Assembly: GCA_946902985.2 (NCBI GenBank)
Contig: OX336388.2
Span: 1,213,750,609 to 1,213,814,608 of the forward strand
Reading direction: 5' to 3'
Origin: Meconema thalassinum
Lineage: Eukaryota; Arthropoda; Insecta; Orthoptera; Tettigoniidae
DNA: 64,000 nt
Within the stretch, counting starts at the first letter, position 1, and each line of letters opens with the position of its first letter. Positions 33,691 to 44,203 of the stretch are shown here, one piece after another. The notes under the pieces are model-generated. The model was not told the DNA's origin, made no database searches, and saw nothing but the letters and a program-made list of their open reading frames with translations. The position numbers and the translations under genes were made by a program.

Positions 33691-33850
33691 AATGGGACGG
33701 AAATGCAATGGAAACAATGAGCGCGCACAGTGGCAGAAATTGGTTGTACTGTATATTCTTTGTGAGGGTGATTTTGAAGAAATGAAACGGAAATGCAACG
33801 GAAACAATGTGCGCGCGCGGTGGTGGAGATTGGTACCACGACGTACTGTC
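33650..33850. repeat. 101-bp tandem duplication
   Basis: Two units with period 101 bp share ctgtatatt, the ggtgattttgaaga block and atgaaacggaaatg. They lie at the 5' edge of the LINE copy. Confidence 0.7.
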
Positions 33851-34358
33851 GGCTATGTGGAATGTGCAGTATATCGCATACGGTTTACTTCATGGTTTGG
33901 AGGCCCCATTAAAAATATTCCTACAATAAATCATCTTCAAACTGTAGTTCTTTGGTGTGAAAATATTCATTATATCATATTTGCTGAAAGGATTTGACAC
34001 AGGAGTTTTACAAGTAGTTATTTCAATAACTAACATAGTTCACTGTTAACAAGGGATTTGCGCTCCCGACAGACACATAGTAGGATAACATGGCACATGT
34101 TCCACATCATACTACTGTAAGGCTCGTGATTTTTGTTTTGTTTTTGAAAACCAGCTTCTCTCCCAATTCATTTGGCTCAAATATTCGTTTTTAAAATTAT
34201 TCAAACAGTTTTAATAATTCGATGTTCGAATGTGTAGAGCTGTAGTATAAATCTCGGACCTTCAGATAGAGCAGTAAAAACACAAGAAATGTCACATCAC
34301 AAATATTATACCGATCTATGAATCATGGCACCAAACAAGTTAAATAGTGTCTGTTGAA

Positions 34359-34762
34359 CATTCAGGTACTATTAATAATATCGAGTGGCCTCGGGTGCCG
34401 GGTGCAAGCTTTGTTAATTCACACCCAGAGGGCAGCTTGCATGTCGAATTTCGTCGTTCCTTTGAACGCTATGAAAGCCAAGGAGGTTAGATATCTAATC
34501 TCCTTGACACTAGAGCGCTTTCTAGTAGAGAATGGAGGAACTTTGTGTTGGCGGAAAATCCTGAGATAATTTTGCCATTATGAACACGGCCTACTGAATT
34601 CAAAAGGGTTATTTAACATGCCAACAACGTATGCCATCCATGTCGTGATTTTTGTCGCCTTTCAAAAATCACTTACCACGGCCAGGAGCGAACCTGCCAC
34701 CTTGGGGTTGGTAGTCCGACACATTAACCACTCACCCACCGTGGCAAGCATTCAGGTACTAT
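34359..34762 (-). mobile_element. SINE G with 14-bp TSD
   Basis: The element occupies 34373-34748. The perfect repeat cattcaggtactat flanks it at 34359-34372 and 34749-34762. The minus strand starts with a tRNA-like head: ccacggtgggtgagtggtta, then aggtggcaggttcgctcctg. The (TAA)n tail is at the left. This is the only copy I saw in the window. Confidence 0.85.
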
Positions 34763-36480
34763 AATTTAATATCACACAATCTAAAATCAAAAACTAATCT
34801 AAATTTCAACATTGAACATGTTGTGATCTGTGATTTATATTTTTCCAGGGAAATGTTTTATTTTTTAACTATACCGAGAAGGCAGAACACATTATTCTGG
34901 TACACACGAATTGCATGCAGAAAGCGAAGAGCCTTCCGTATTGCATGAAAGATGTTCGCAAGGACATGCACGGATTGCGTGCAACTACCATCGCAGATAT
35001 AAACTAGTATCTGGCCGTAATGTAACATGACATCTCTTCTCACACTTTTCAGACTTACAGCTGTCAGTTACACCTGCAGGAACTTGATGATGTTGGTGTG
35101 TATGTAGCATGTGTTTAAAACATTACTTCAACCTTTATGATCAAGATGCTGACCTCCATCCTTAATCTAACGTTCGCTCGACAGACATTTTTTTACTGAG
35201 TGATTGTTAATTAGTGTTTTTTAAATTTTCATTCTTTATTCATTATTGCTGTCTGTCGCCCACGCTCACACAATGAACCCGATATTCTCCCTCTTTTTCG
35301 AAGAGTATACCTCTTACATCTGATTACTGCATTATGTTATGAGGTTAATTCTTTGCAATTAGTTTCAATTATAACATCAGGCCAATAGCTGAGAACCTAC
35401 CGTAAGAATAGCCTACGCATATATATTGCTTGTACATTAAGTTATATAGTGTTTGCTTTTCGGTTGGATACTGGGTCTGTATGCACTCTTTTGTATATAA
35501 TTATTATATTATTAATTATTACTATTGTTACTATCATTGTTAGGCTATTGTTATTTATATTGTGAATGTTGTAGGCAACGTATTTTATAATATTTTACTA
35601 ACTTAACTGGTCGTTTATGATATATGATATGATTTTAATTGGAACAAAATGTAGGGTATTTTTCTACTTCATGATATTTTTTACTATGTTTATAAGCTTT
35701 ATCCTATTATATGTAGGGTGCTACTGTGAAGGAGCTCTCAAGCCTTGTGTAGCCGTGTAAATCTAATCAAATCTCAGACTTTTTCTTCACTCTCCTGACG
35801 TAAGTCCTTTGGCCTTTGGCTTCCTCCTCTCCCGCTGCTTTACCGTCGCGTGGTTTGACAAATTGTAACTTTGGTCTTTTAGAAGGTAGCCTACTGTTGG
35901 GAGCTCTCTGGAATGCTAGGCAGAGATATGTAGATACCGATAACCTGGCGCCTTGTTGTTTGGCTGAGAGCCAGTGATATCTGCCTTCCCAAAAACATTG
36001 CGCCATAACTCGTTCTCAAAGAAACTCCTCCAGAAGTCACAAGAGAAAAGAAACAAAATAAAACAGTGAGCGATGATAATGAGACAATTACAGCGAGGAT
36101 ATGTACTCCAAAATGGGTAATTAGTAAGTTCCCACTGAGTGTCTGCGCAACGGGCCGATATGTTCTACCGAGTAGTAAGCAAGTTGCCATGGCTGCGAAA
36201 GGAACGCTGTGTTGAAGGAAACCCCTACCTAACACTCTCCGCTTCACCCCGTACTTGCAAACAAATGAGCTCTGAACATTACACCCCGGTGTTAAAATGG
36301 AAACCAAGAATTCCCATCGGTAGGTCTCGTCCCGCCATTCCCGGGATAGCCTGGCATTAACATACTGAACAACAAGTTCAATATTTTGTCAACCTTGGTC
36401 CCAACTGTGCAGTAGCATAACATTGTGCTAATTCTATCGGCTCCTCTTCAGAAACGAATACCTCTCTTTACAAGTCGCGA
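34763..36480. other. No gene seen
   Basis: No supported coding frame, RNA or repeat boundary. The ORFs at 35767-36360 lack recognisable domains. Confidence 0.45.
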
Positions 36481-36519
36481 CACTGGAGCCAGTGTGTGGT
36501 CCAGCGCCCAGATGATCCT

Positions 36520-36790
36520 GGATTAGATTCCAGTTTCTGACACGAAGGCTTGTCCGGGTATGAATTAGGTTAGCCTCACGAGGACAAGTCAGAAGAGAGA
36601 TGGTTTCGAATGCCATCTTCGGTCATCCTAGAAGTATTTTTTAAAATTTCATCTTAACACAAATACGGAATTTTACCTAACATGTGGTCTCGGCCGCTTG
36701 TTGCCGAATCCTAGACCCAATTATCATGCATCCTAGTACAGTTAACGCAATGACATAAGTTATCAGATAAAATTCCTCACAAACACGCAT
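36520..36790 (+). mobile_element. SINE D-like, degraded
   Basis: The body fragments ttagcctcacgaggacaagt, then cggtcatcctagaagt, gtggtctcggccgcttg and taagttatcagataaaa follow SINE D order with many changes. Confidence 0.5.
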
Positions 36791-36801
36791 TGCACTGTCC
36801 C

Positions 36802-36997
36802 AATGAAGTACAGTTTTGGGCCGGTCAGCCCCGGTTGCGCAGTCGTACAGGGAACTATCAGTTTGTTAGTTGCGCGTTAATCAACTCACGTATTAATTGC
36901 ACATGTTTGAGGCTCGCCAACAGTTCCCTGTAGGACTTAGCAACCGGGGCTGACCGACCAAAACCTGTAACCATATCAAATAGCCAAATGAAGTACA
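36802..36997. mobile_element. Foldback element with 47-bp arms and 11-bp direct repeat
   Basis: The arms 36810-36856 and 36922-36968 are inverted copies (41 of 47 positions match by eye), with the core gtcagccccggttgc and tacagggaact. A 65-base loop separates them. The direct repeat aatgaagtaca occurs at 36802-36812 and 36987-36997, so it looks like a mobile insertion, though the right copy lies 18 bases past the arm. Class unknown. Confidence 0.65.
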
Positions 36998-36999
36998 TT

Positions 37000-37508
37000 G
37001 TGTGATGTGTGTGAGATATCGCCACAAAGATATTTGGTGCTAATCAATATGATGGGAGCGTGAAACCACTTGAGACATGGATTTAGATGTTAAAATTGCC
37101 TATTTAGTTCCTTGCCCTGGTTGGGTTGAGGTACTGTTGGTGGGAACGAAGGACGGTCAGCACGCGATTTGGTTGTCTCTTCCGCAAACCTTGCATGTAC
37201 GGCAACTAAGTGTTTCCTCTTTCCACCTTCAATTATCACTCACGGAATTAAACTTCTTCCGCATTGACACTAGAACTTACTTACAGCATCATAAAACCAG
37301 AGGTCAGCTTGGCGGGAATGACGTTCTATCATTTCTAATTCAACTTCATAAGGACTTTCGATACATACTTTGCAATACTATTGATGTACTGTATGTAAAG
37401 GAGACAATTTGTCCTTTCAACAATAATAGTCTAATAATAGGCCTAATACTATCGGCACACTATTAAATCAATGTCAGTTGATCAATATTTTGTATCTCGT
37501 GTTATTCT
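37000..37508. other. No gene seen
   Basis: An ORF at 37077-37466 (129 codons) shows no recognisable motif and no support as a gene. Confidence 0.4.
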
Positions 37509-37618
37509 CCCGTCCACTTCCTGGTGTAGCGGCTAGCATTGTTTGCTGTCGGCCCGAAGGTATGGGTTCGATTCCCGGCTCTGTCAAGAACGCTAGCCAC
37601 TACGTAACGAGGCGGACC
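37509..37618. mobile_element. Two SINE D heads in inverted arrangement
   Basis: The forward head (gtgtagcggctagcattgtt, then atgggttcgattcccggctc) runs directly into a reversed head end (cgctagccactacgtaacga). The bodies are missing, so it is a rearranged or doubly truncated remnant. Confidence 0.6.
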
Positions 37619-37652
37619 AACCAAGAAGGGAAGGCTTTTGAAGTAAGATATT

Positions 37653-39001
37653 AACAAGAAGTTCCGTGAAGAACTATACAGCCTACTTTTCATGCCAATG
37701 ATTATTCTACAGTATATGAATCTATCTAGAATAATGACGAAATTAAGTTGGTAATATCGAAATATCTACTTATTTCAAAATATACCTGGTATAATGTAGC
37801 CTAAGAGAGCACTACAGTTGGCAGCCCTGGTGACTGAATATATTCTTAGTTCCATCTCTTAAGGTACAGAATACAAAATTTGGTTGAAGTCCATTGGACG
37901 TTACATGCAGTTAGACACTGTCATGTGTGTGCTTGTCAGAAATAATCTGAAATATTATGATATCTTGTTGTGCCAATTTCGGATGAAATCCATTTGTTAG
38001 TACAGAAGTTACATGTATTTAAAAATTGGTCTTATCAGCAGGCATAGAATCATGTTGGCAGCACTGACTTAAATTAATTACTCCAAATTAATCTAGAATG
38101 TCAGGTGCTATACGTGTGCAAAGTATAGAGCTGATGGCTTGCATACTTTCTGATATATTGATATTAAGGTAAAAGTAATATAGACAGCATTTATTAACAG
38201 TTGGTAGCCCTGATTGCTCTTAACAATACTTATAGTCATATCTGTTATGTTAGACATTGCACATACGAAATTTGGTTGAAATCCAACTGATAGTATAGAA
38301 CTTACATGTATTTAAAAATTGGTACTATCAGTAAGCTTATAATCATGTTGGTAGAACTGAAGTATATAAGTTACTCCAAATTAATCTAAAATGTCAGATT
38401 ATACGTGTGCATAGTTTAAATCTGTCGGCTTGCATACTTTCCGATATATTGGTATTTGGATTTTAAAAAATAGAGAGGGCAATTATTAACAGTTGGCAGC
38501 CCTGGTGGCTCTTAAGAATACACTCAGTCATATCTGTTTATGTACACATTTTACATACAAAATTTGGTTGAAATCCAATTGATAGTGTAGAAGTTATATG
38601 CATTTAAACATTGGACTTATCAGAAGGCTTAAAATTATTTTGGCAACACTGTCAGATATGGCCTCCTGGAAATTTAACTGAAATAGTATTATCTACATGT
38701 GTGCCAATTTTTGAATAGCTCCCAAGCATACCTTGCAAGATATCCAACATGGAGCTCAAATTTCTAGTGCGTTTTTTCAGCACTTGGTAGCACTGACATC
38801 ATTTTCAAATATGGACGTGAGATATTCCGGTGCACATCTTTACACATACTAAAATTGGTTTTGATTGCTGCAGCCGTTTAGGAGTTGATAGGGGGACACA
38901 CACACGCAGCCAGGCAGACAGACAGACAGACACACATTTTCCCGGATCGGTCTCATAAGTCTACTTTTTCCTCATTTTTGCAAAATGTGAAAATTAGGCT
39001 A
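37653..39001 (-). mobile_element. Repeat H copy 4 (1.35 kb) with 291-bp internal repeats
   Basis: This is the reverse-oriented sister of 23567-24990. The subterminal repeat agcctacttttc at 37680-37691 pairs with gaaaattaggct at 38989-39000. The hairpin AGTTC...GAACT is at about 37659-37674. Internal acgtgtgc-type landmarks at 38119, 38410 and 38704 give the same period of about 291 bp plus a shortened unit. No ORF of note. Confidence 0.72.
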
Positions 39002-39081
39002 AAAATTTAGAAATTCTTTCAGCGGGCATTCGAAGAGGTGAGCGCAAAAGGCTAATTTTCGTTTTCGGGCTAAGTTCGAGA

Positions 39082-39084
<3 letters not shown>

Positions 39085-39112
<28 letters not shown>
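39085..39112. repeat. (TTA)n microsatellite
   Basis: About nine ATT units. Confidence 0.9.
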
Positions 39113-39113
<1 letters not shown>

Positions 39114-39272
39114 ACTCCTCAATCAACAAATTTATGTACTGTATGTATAGTAAGTTACTATCAAAATAGAGCGTTTGTTTCAGAATGTATGAGTAGAATT
39201 CTACACACACCCAACTACATGGGGATGAAATAAACACGATATTGCAAGGAACGTATGTTGGTTGAAAAATAT

Positions 39273-40029
39273 GTTATAAATAGGGCTCGGATTTTTAGGT
39301 GCTAAAATCGGGAAAATATTTATTTTTATGTATTAAATATTTCTGTAATATGTGACAAAAAAGTAAATATATTTTATTTTAGTTTAGTTTATTAATGACG
39401 ATATACACAATATGCAGTATTCACGAATGCAATTCATGCTATGTCTCACTGACTGCTGAAGAATTACAATACACAACGAGATACATCTTCAGGTTGTCCA
39501 TCACAAATGACCGACGATTATCGCGAAACACTTCTTCTCAAGGCGCGAAACTGCGGCAATATGTTTCTTACCCTCGAGGTGCTAATTGAGATCGCTGTCA
39601 AGCCTTCATTGCTTTCCCACAAGGTTGGCAGAACAGGACGCCCCCATCAGAAGTAAAATTATCTTTAAACTCTGTATCATACTGCTGCAGACGATAACTT
39701 GTAGTTGCTTTTACTTTATGCATCCCCGGCTTCCACAGTGAGTGGCACGGGGCGAAAAATTAAGAATAACACAGTTGCAAGCTGACATAGGCTACGCTCT
39801 GTATGGAGATTAGATAGCTCACAGGTTCTTCCCCGTTGAAGTAACACAGAACAAAAATGCAATAAACTGAAAGATCTAGCATATAGATTTCTAAAAAATG
39901 TAAATATGTATTTTTATGTGCTCAATTTTGAAAAGCAGAAATTTATGTATTTATAGACAAAATGTTTAAAATATGTATTTACATTAAAAAAATATTTATT
40001 TACCTAAAAATCCGAGCCCTAGTTATAAA
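39273..40029. mobile_element. Non-autonomous hAT element, perfect TIRs and 8-bp TSD
   Basis: The element occupies 39281-40021 (741 bp). The terminal inverted repeats are 20 bp and perfect: tagggctcggatttttaggt and its reverse complement at 40002-40021. The 8-bp duplication gttataaa lies at 39273-39280 and 40022-40029. The interior is AT-rich near both ends and encodes nothing recognisable. Confidence 0.9.
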
Positions 40030-40700
40030 TATTCCTCTCCAGTGGCCCTTAGCATTTCACGAGGAACGGTTTACCATAAGCAAACTCTACAATTTGTCTC
40101 CCTAGTCTCATTATAGTCTTATTTGTAATGAATACTCCACATCACCCACCACCTGCCCTCTATGTCATTCCATAATTCAACTCTGTGTCGTCTCTTCTTA
40201 CCATGCGCAACTTGGAGGATGGAAGCCATTAAGTGTTTAAACTTGGACGGTGCACAACAACAAGATTATGGAGAGTAAACTTAGGCCATATCGGTTAGAC
40301 AAAGGGCTAATGTTTCTTATGTCTGCTTTGCAACATGGCTCCACTGCCACTAATGAGAGAATCAGGTTCATAATAACAATAGCTTTGATCTTAACTTAAT
40401 CGATAGCAGTGGTGAGACTAATGTCAGGATAGTGGTAGTCAAGTTCGCCAACTGTGAACCCAACACTTCCAACCCTCCTTGAACTTGGTATTTCTCTATA
40501 CAGCTTCATTCTCCCCTCATCTGCGTCCCACCGTTTCACCCTCTCTTTCCATTCATCCTTGAGAGTAATCAGTGATGCCATTTTTTGCGACATTCTCGTC
40601 AGATCTGGACGTTTGTTTGTTTGTTTCATCGTTTATGTTATGTTTGGACTGCAACGTCTGCTTCAGCTCTCAACTGCTGTGATGAAAAATAAGAATCTCT
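40030..40700. other. No supported gene
   Basis: A minus-strand ORF at 40396-40629 (77 codons) is unmatched. The rest has no recognisable feature. Confidence 0.4.
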
Positions 40701-40708
40701 TCTTCTTC

Positions 40709-41130
40709 TTCTTCATTTCCCGTTTCCAATTCCCTGGGTCGGGTTGCGAATCAAGGACCTCCACAGTTGTCCATCCCTCCACCATTCATTTCCTTCTTTC
40801 AATACTTCTTTTTCTTTTACTCCTCTTTTCTCTATGCTTTCCTTCACCGTATCTATCCACCTCTTTCTGGGCCTTCCTCGTGGTCTTCCTGGTATTTTCT
40901 CCATAAATATTCTTTTTGGTACTCTATATTCTTCCATTCTCATCATATGTCCATACCACTTCAGCTTACTGGTCTCTATCTTGTCTTGCAGTTTAGGGAA
41001 CCCAGTTCTCTCCCTAATGACCACATTTCTGGTTTTATCTCTCCGTGTCTTCCCAATTATTCCTCTAAGGAACTTCATCTCGGTTGCTTGGATTCGGCTT
41101 TCATCGCGTTTTGTTGTGGTTCACGTACCT
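40709..41130 (-). pseudogene. LINE ORF2 C-terminal fragment
   Basis: The minus-strand translation reads TTTKRDESRIQATEMKFLRG, then RRDKTRNVVIRERTG, then LKWYGHMMRMEEYRVPKRIF and GRPRGRPRKRWIDTVKESIE. It is the same type of ORF2 tail as 195-1105, from a different family. The frame is open over about 140 codons but lacks the RT core. The overlapping plus-strand ORFs at 40454-41225 are shadows. Confidence 0.8.
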
Positions 41131-41220
41131 GCTGCAAAATAAGAATGTCACCCATAAATGAGTCTGGGGCAAATGAAAACCCACATTTTACTCTAGCTTG
41201 TGCCAACACACAACTGCAAC

Positions 41221-41440
41221 TATAGTGAAGCCAACATTACTTCCGACTTGACGTTTCAGTGTTACCCCTAGAGTTATCTAGCGGTCAGAAGGAAAATCAC
41301 TTTAACTAGTCAATCACAGGCAGTTATTCAAATCAATATATCACGACAATCGAGTTTCGTTTGCGATGTCGTGATTTAGCGAACGAAACTCTAGTTTAGT
41401 ACTGAAACATCATGTCGGAAGTAATGATTGCTTTACTATA
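41221..41440. mobile_element. Palindromic MITE, TA target
   Basis: The left (41221-41260) and right (41401-41440) ends are inverted repeats matching at about 35 of 40 positions, with cattacttccgac in common. TA at 41221-41222 and 41439-41440 can be the target duplication, so the element is 41223-41438. The centre is itself partly palindromic (gagtttcgtt and aacgaaactc), so the whole can fold back. It resembles Tc1/mariner-type MITEs. Confidence 0.7.
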
Positions 41441-41579
41441 ATGTTTCATTCATCAAGTGATGATAATACTAATTCTAATTATTGTCAAGCCATAACCACT
41501 AGATGCTTACATTAGATCATTTGAGGAAGTTTTGTTATTGAAGAGAGACTACTATTTTCTAAATCCTACAGTTGAAACA

Positions 41580-41625
41580 GGGGCAGATGACCTCGTTGTT
41601 CCGCCCCTTAAAACAATATCAAGCC
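41580..41625 (+). repeat. Short LINE-type 3' end motif
   Basis: ggggcagatgacctcgttgt, then tccgccccttaaaaca. This is the best preserved of five copies in the window. Confidence 0.55.
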
Positions 41626-41639
41626 AATCTTAGTTTGCA

Positions 41640-42065
41640 TCACAGAAGTTGATTCGTTGTTGTTGATTCATTTAGGGTCGTTGTGACATCGTGGTCATGT
41701 AGCCCCGTGCACTTTGGTGTGTATGTTACGGGGGAGATTCTGCCTGAAAACTTGTGTTATTGTGGTGACTATATTAGTGTGTGTATTTGTAATTCAGATA
41801 AGGATTGAGTAGAATGGAGTCGTGGCTTAAAGTTCGGAACCATCCCGGCATTCACCTGAAGTAGAAGTGGGAAACCACGGAAAACCACCTCCAAGATGGC
41901 TGAGTTAGGAATCGAGCCCGCCTCTTCTCACGTTTGCCTCACGAGACTGAGTGTACTCCGTTCCAGCCCTCAGACCAGAATTACATTTCTTGGTAGAGCT
42001 GGGAATCGAACCCGTACCTCCGTGGTGACATCCAAGAGAGCTAGTCACTGCGCAACGAAGCGGAC
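41640..42065 (-). mobile_element. SINE D, near full-length
   Basis: The plus strand shows catgtagccccgtgcacttt (3' part), gtagaagtgggaaaccacgg (body) and gctgggaatcgaacccgtac, then gtcactgcgcaacgaag (reverse of the head). The ORF at 41896-42087 is its shadow. Confidence 0.8.
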
Positions 42066-42679
42066 TCATAAAAGTTGCGACTCATAACAATAATATAGAC
42101 AAACAAAATACGTCAGATCTCACGAGAAAATCGCCATATTGAAAACACTGATGATAGTGAAGGATGGATAGAAAGAAAGAAAGAAAGAAAGAAGGAAAGA
42201 AAGACGTGGTGAGACGCAGATAATGGGAGAATGAATGTCTGCGCGCCATGAGAAGTCAGCTGAGTTTGAACTGCAGATGTCTTCCCGTGTACCACGTATC
42301 GCACATTCAAAAATGTCAAGTCGGTCACTATATTCTTCACTCACTTAATGCATTCTTGCTGTCCTTTCTTCTTCGTGCCAGTGCTCTGTTCATAAATAAA
42401 TACCAAGCGTTGTGAGAATGTCGACAGTAGAAAGGAAACAAAACGCACTTAAAGCCCAATAAAAAAAAAACAAGCAGCACGTGGGAGGTAGCAGGAAGTA
42501 ACGGTCAACATATTTAGCTTAGGAATAGACGTGCTGCTCATGCGTACATCCGAAAACCCCGCGCACCGTCGCAGCATTTCAGACGGACTACTCCTGGCGC
42601 GCGGACAATATGTGCCTGTGGATTCTGTGCAAGGTTCTACTCATACTGTCAGTACTGACAGTATTTTTGTCTCGAAAAA
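42066..42679. other. No gene seen; (GAAA)n tract
   Basis: A (GAAA)n run lies at about 42170-42205. No coding support. This is the left flank of the Tc1 element. Confidence 0.5.
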
Positions 42680-42681
42680 TA

Positions 42682-42717
42682 CACACATCAAAAAAAGTTT
42701 TGCATCACCTCGGTTCC
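42682..42717 (+). repeat. Tc1 element left TIR
   Basis: 36 bp, perfectly inverted relative to 44111-44146. This is the likely transposase recognition end. Confidence 0.95.
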
Positions 42718-42925
42718 CAGATCTCCGGCATATAGACGTTGACTGTGTATATTGTATCCAAGATACAGTCCCTTTGACTGTTCATAGATGTCACTAAAAC
42801 TGCTCAAAGATGTAAACAACCATGCATGAGCAGGGCCTATTAGACGGAGGGGGTACGACAGCCGATCAGTTCCAGTCATTCCACCAGGACGAAGGTACGC
42901 TGCTCATGTTGTCTGTAGTTCTACC

Positions 42926-43951
42926 ATGCCTAGAAGGTCAATACCGCAGTTCGATCGCGTCCGCATTGTTACTTTGTGTCAAGAAGGGCTCTCAACAAGG
43001 GAAGTTTCCAGGCGTCTCAGAGTGAACCAAAGCGATGTTGTTCGGACATGGAGGAGGTACAGAGATACAGGAACTGTCGATGACAGGCCTCGCTCAGGCC
43101 GCTCAAGGGCTACTACTGTAGTGGATGACCGCTACTTACGGATTGCCGCTCGGAGGAACCCTGACAGCAATGCCACCATGTTGAATAATGCGTTTCGTTC
43201 AGCCACAGGACGTCGTGTTTCAACTCAAACTGTGCGCAATAGGCTGCATGATGCGCAACTTCACTCCCGACGTCCATGGCGAGGTCCAGCTTTGCAACCC
43301 CGACACCATGCAGCGCGGTACAGATGGGCCCAACAACATGCTGAATGGACCCCACGGAATTGGCATCACGTTCTCTTCACCGATGAGTGTCGCATATGCC
43401 TTCAACCAGACAATCGTCGGAGACGTGTTTGGAGGCACCCTGGTCAGGCTGAACGTCTTAGACACACTGTCCAGCGAGTGCAGCAAGGTGGTGGTTCCCT
43501 GATGTTTTGGGGTGGCATTATGTGGGGCCGACGTACGCCACTGGTGGTCATGGAAGGCTCCGAAACGGTTTTACGATACCTGAACTACATCCTCCGACCC
43601 ATAGTGCAACCATATCGGCAGAATATTGGAGAGGCATTTGTCTTCATGGACGACAATTCTCGACCTCATCGTGCACATCTTGTGAATGCGTTCCTTCAAG
43701 ATAACGACATCGCTCGACTACAGTGGCCAGCATGTTCGCCAGACATGAACCCTATCGAACATGCCTGGGATATGTTGAAAAGGGCTGTTTATGGACGTCT
43801 TGACCCACCAACCACTCTGAGAGATTTACGCCGAATTGTCGTTGAGGAGTGGGACAATTTGGACCAACAGTGTCTTGATGAACTTGTGGATAGTATGCCA
43901 CGGCGAATACAGGCATGCATCAATGCAAGAGGACGTGCTACTGGGTATTAG
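42926..43951 (+). CDS. Tc1-family DD34E transposase (341 aa)
   Basis: This is a cut-and-paste transposase that should act in the nucleus on the TIRs flanking it. The N-terminal helix-turn-helix region (about 10-48, with LSTREVSRRLRVNQSDVVRT) and an arginine-rich linker (DRPRSGRSRATT) bind DNA. The catalytic triad is D153 (in LFTDECRI), D243 (in FMDDNSRPHRA) and E278 (in SPDMNPIEHAWD), with exactly 34 residues between D243 and E278, the DD34E signature of Tc1. The length is normal for the family (about 340). No stop or frameshift is present. A start at 42926 puts the helix-turn-helix at the usual place. Plus and minus ORFs inside this span are shadows. Confidence 0.96.
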   Translation: MPRRSIPQFDRVRIVTLCQEGLSTREVSRRLRVNQSDVVRTWRRYRDTGTVDDRPRSGRSRATTVVDDRYLRIAARRNPDSNATMLNNAFRSATGRRVSTQTVRNRLHDAQLHSRRPWRGPALQPRHHAARYRWAQQHAEWTPRNWHHVLFTDECRICLQPDNRRRRVWRHPGQAERLRHTVQRVQQGGGSLMFWGGIMWGRRTPLVVMEGSETVLRYLNYILRPIVQPYRQNIGEAFVFMDDNSRPHRAHLVNAFLQDNDIARLQWPACSPDMNPIEHAWDMLKRAVYGRLDPPTTLRDLRRIVVEEWDNLDQQCLDELVDSMPRRIQACINARGRATGY

Positions 43952-44110
43952 AGGTAGTGGTGTGTACTGCAATCTGGACCACAAATGCTGAAAGTCTAGC
44001 TGTATGATGGTACAACATGCAATGTGTGGGTCTCATGAGCAATAAAACGAGCTGAAATGTTGTTTGTGTTGATCTCTATTCCCTTTGTATTTAACGGTTC
44101 CGGAACTCTT

Positions 44111-44146
44111 GGAACCGAGGTGATGCAAAACTTTTTTTGATGTGTG
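44111..44146 (-). repeat. Tc1 element right TIR
   Basis: 36 bp, perfect inverse of the left TIR, followed by TA. Confidence 0.95.
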
Positions 44147-44203
44147 TAATAGCGTGTAGTATTGTTTGCAGGATAAGTTTGCAGTGCATTAGTACCCTGC
44201 ACG

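Larger units (their letters stand above)
42680..44148 (+). mobile_element. Complete Tc1-like transposon with TA TSD
   Basis: The element occupies 42682-44146 (1465 bp). TA flanks it at 42680-42681 and 44147-44148. Perfect 36-bp terminal inverted repeats (42682-42717 and 44111-44146) begin CACACATC and contain gttttgcatcacctcggttc; similarity continues a little further inward. One intact transposase gene lies between them. All the parts for autonomous movement appear present. Confidence 0.95.

Noticed and set aside
35767..36360. Several ORFs of 73 to 138 codons on both strands
   Set aside because: No domain or composition signal; overlapping frames on both strands are consistent with chance.
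40396..40629. 77-codon minus-strand ORF, possible exon
   Set aside because: No recognisable motif, no splice evidence, next to a LINE fragment.
40454..41225. Plus-strand ORFs of 132 to 152 codons
   Set aside because: They are antisense to the LINE ORF2 fragment at 40709-41130, which has clear protein motifs.
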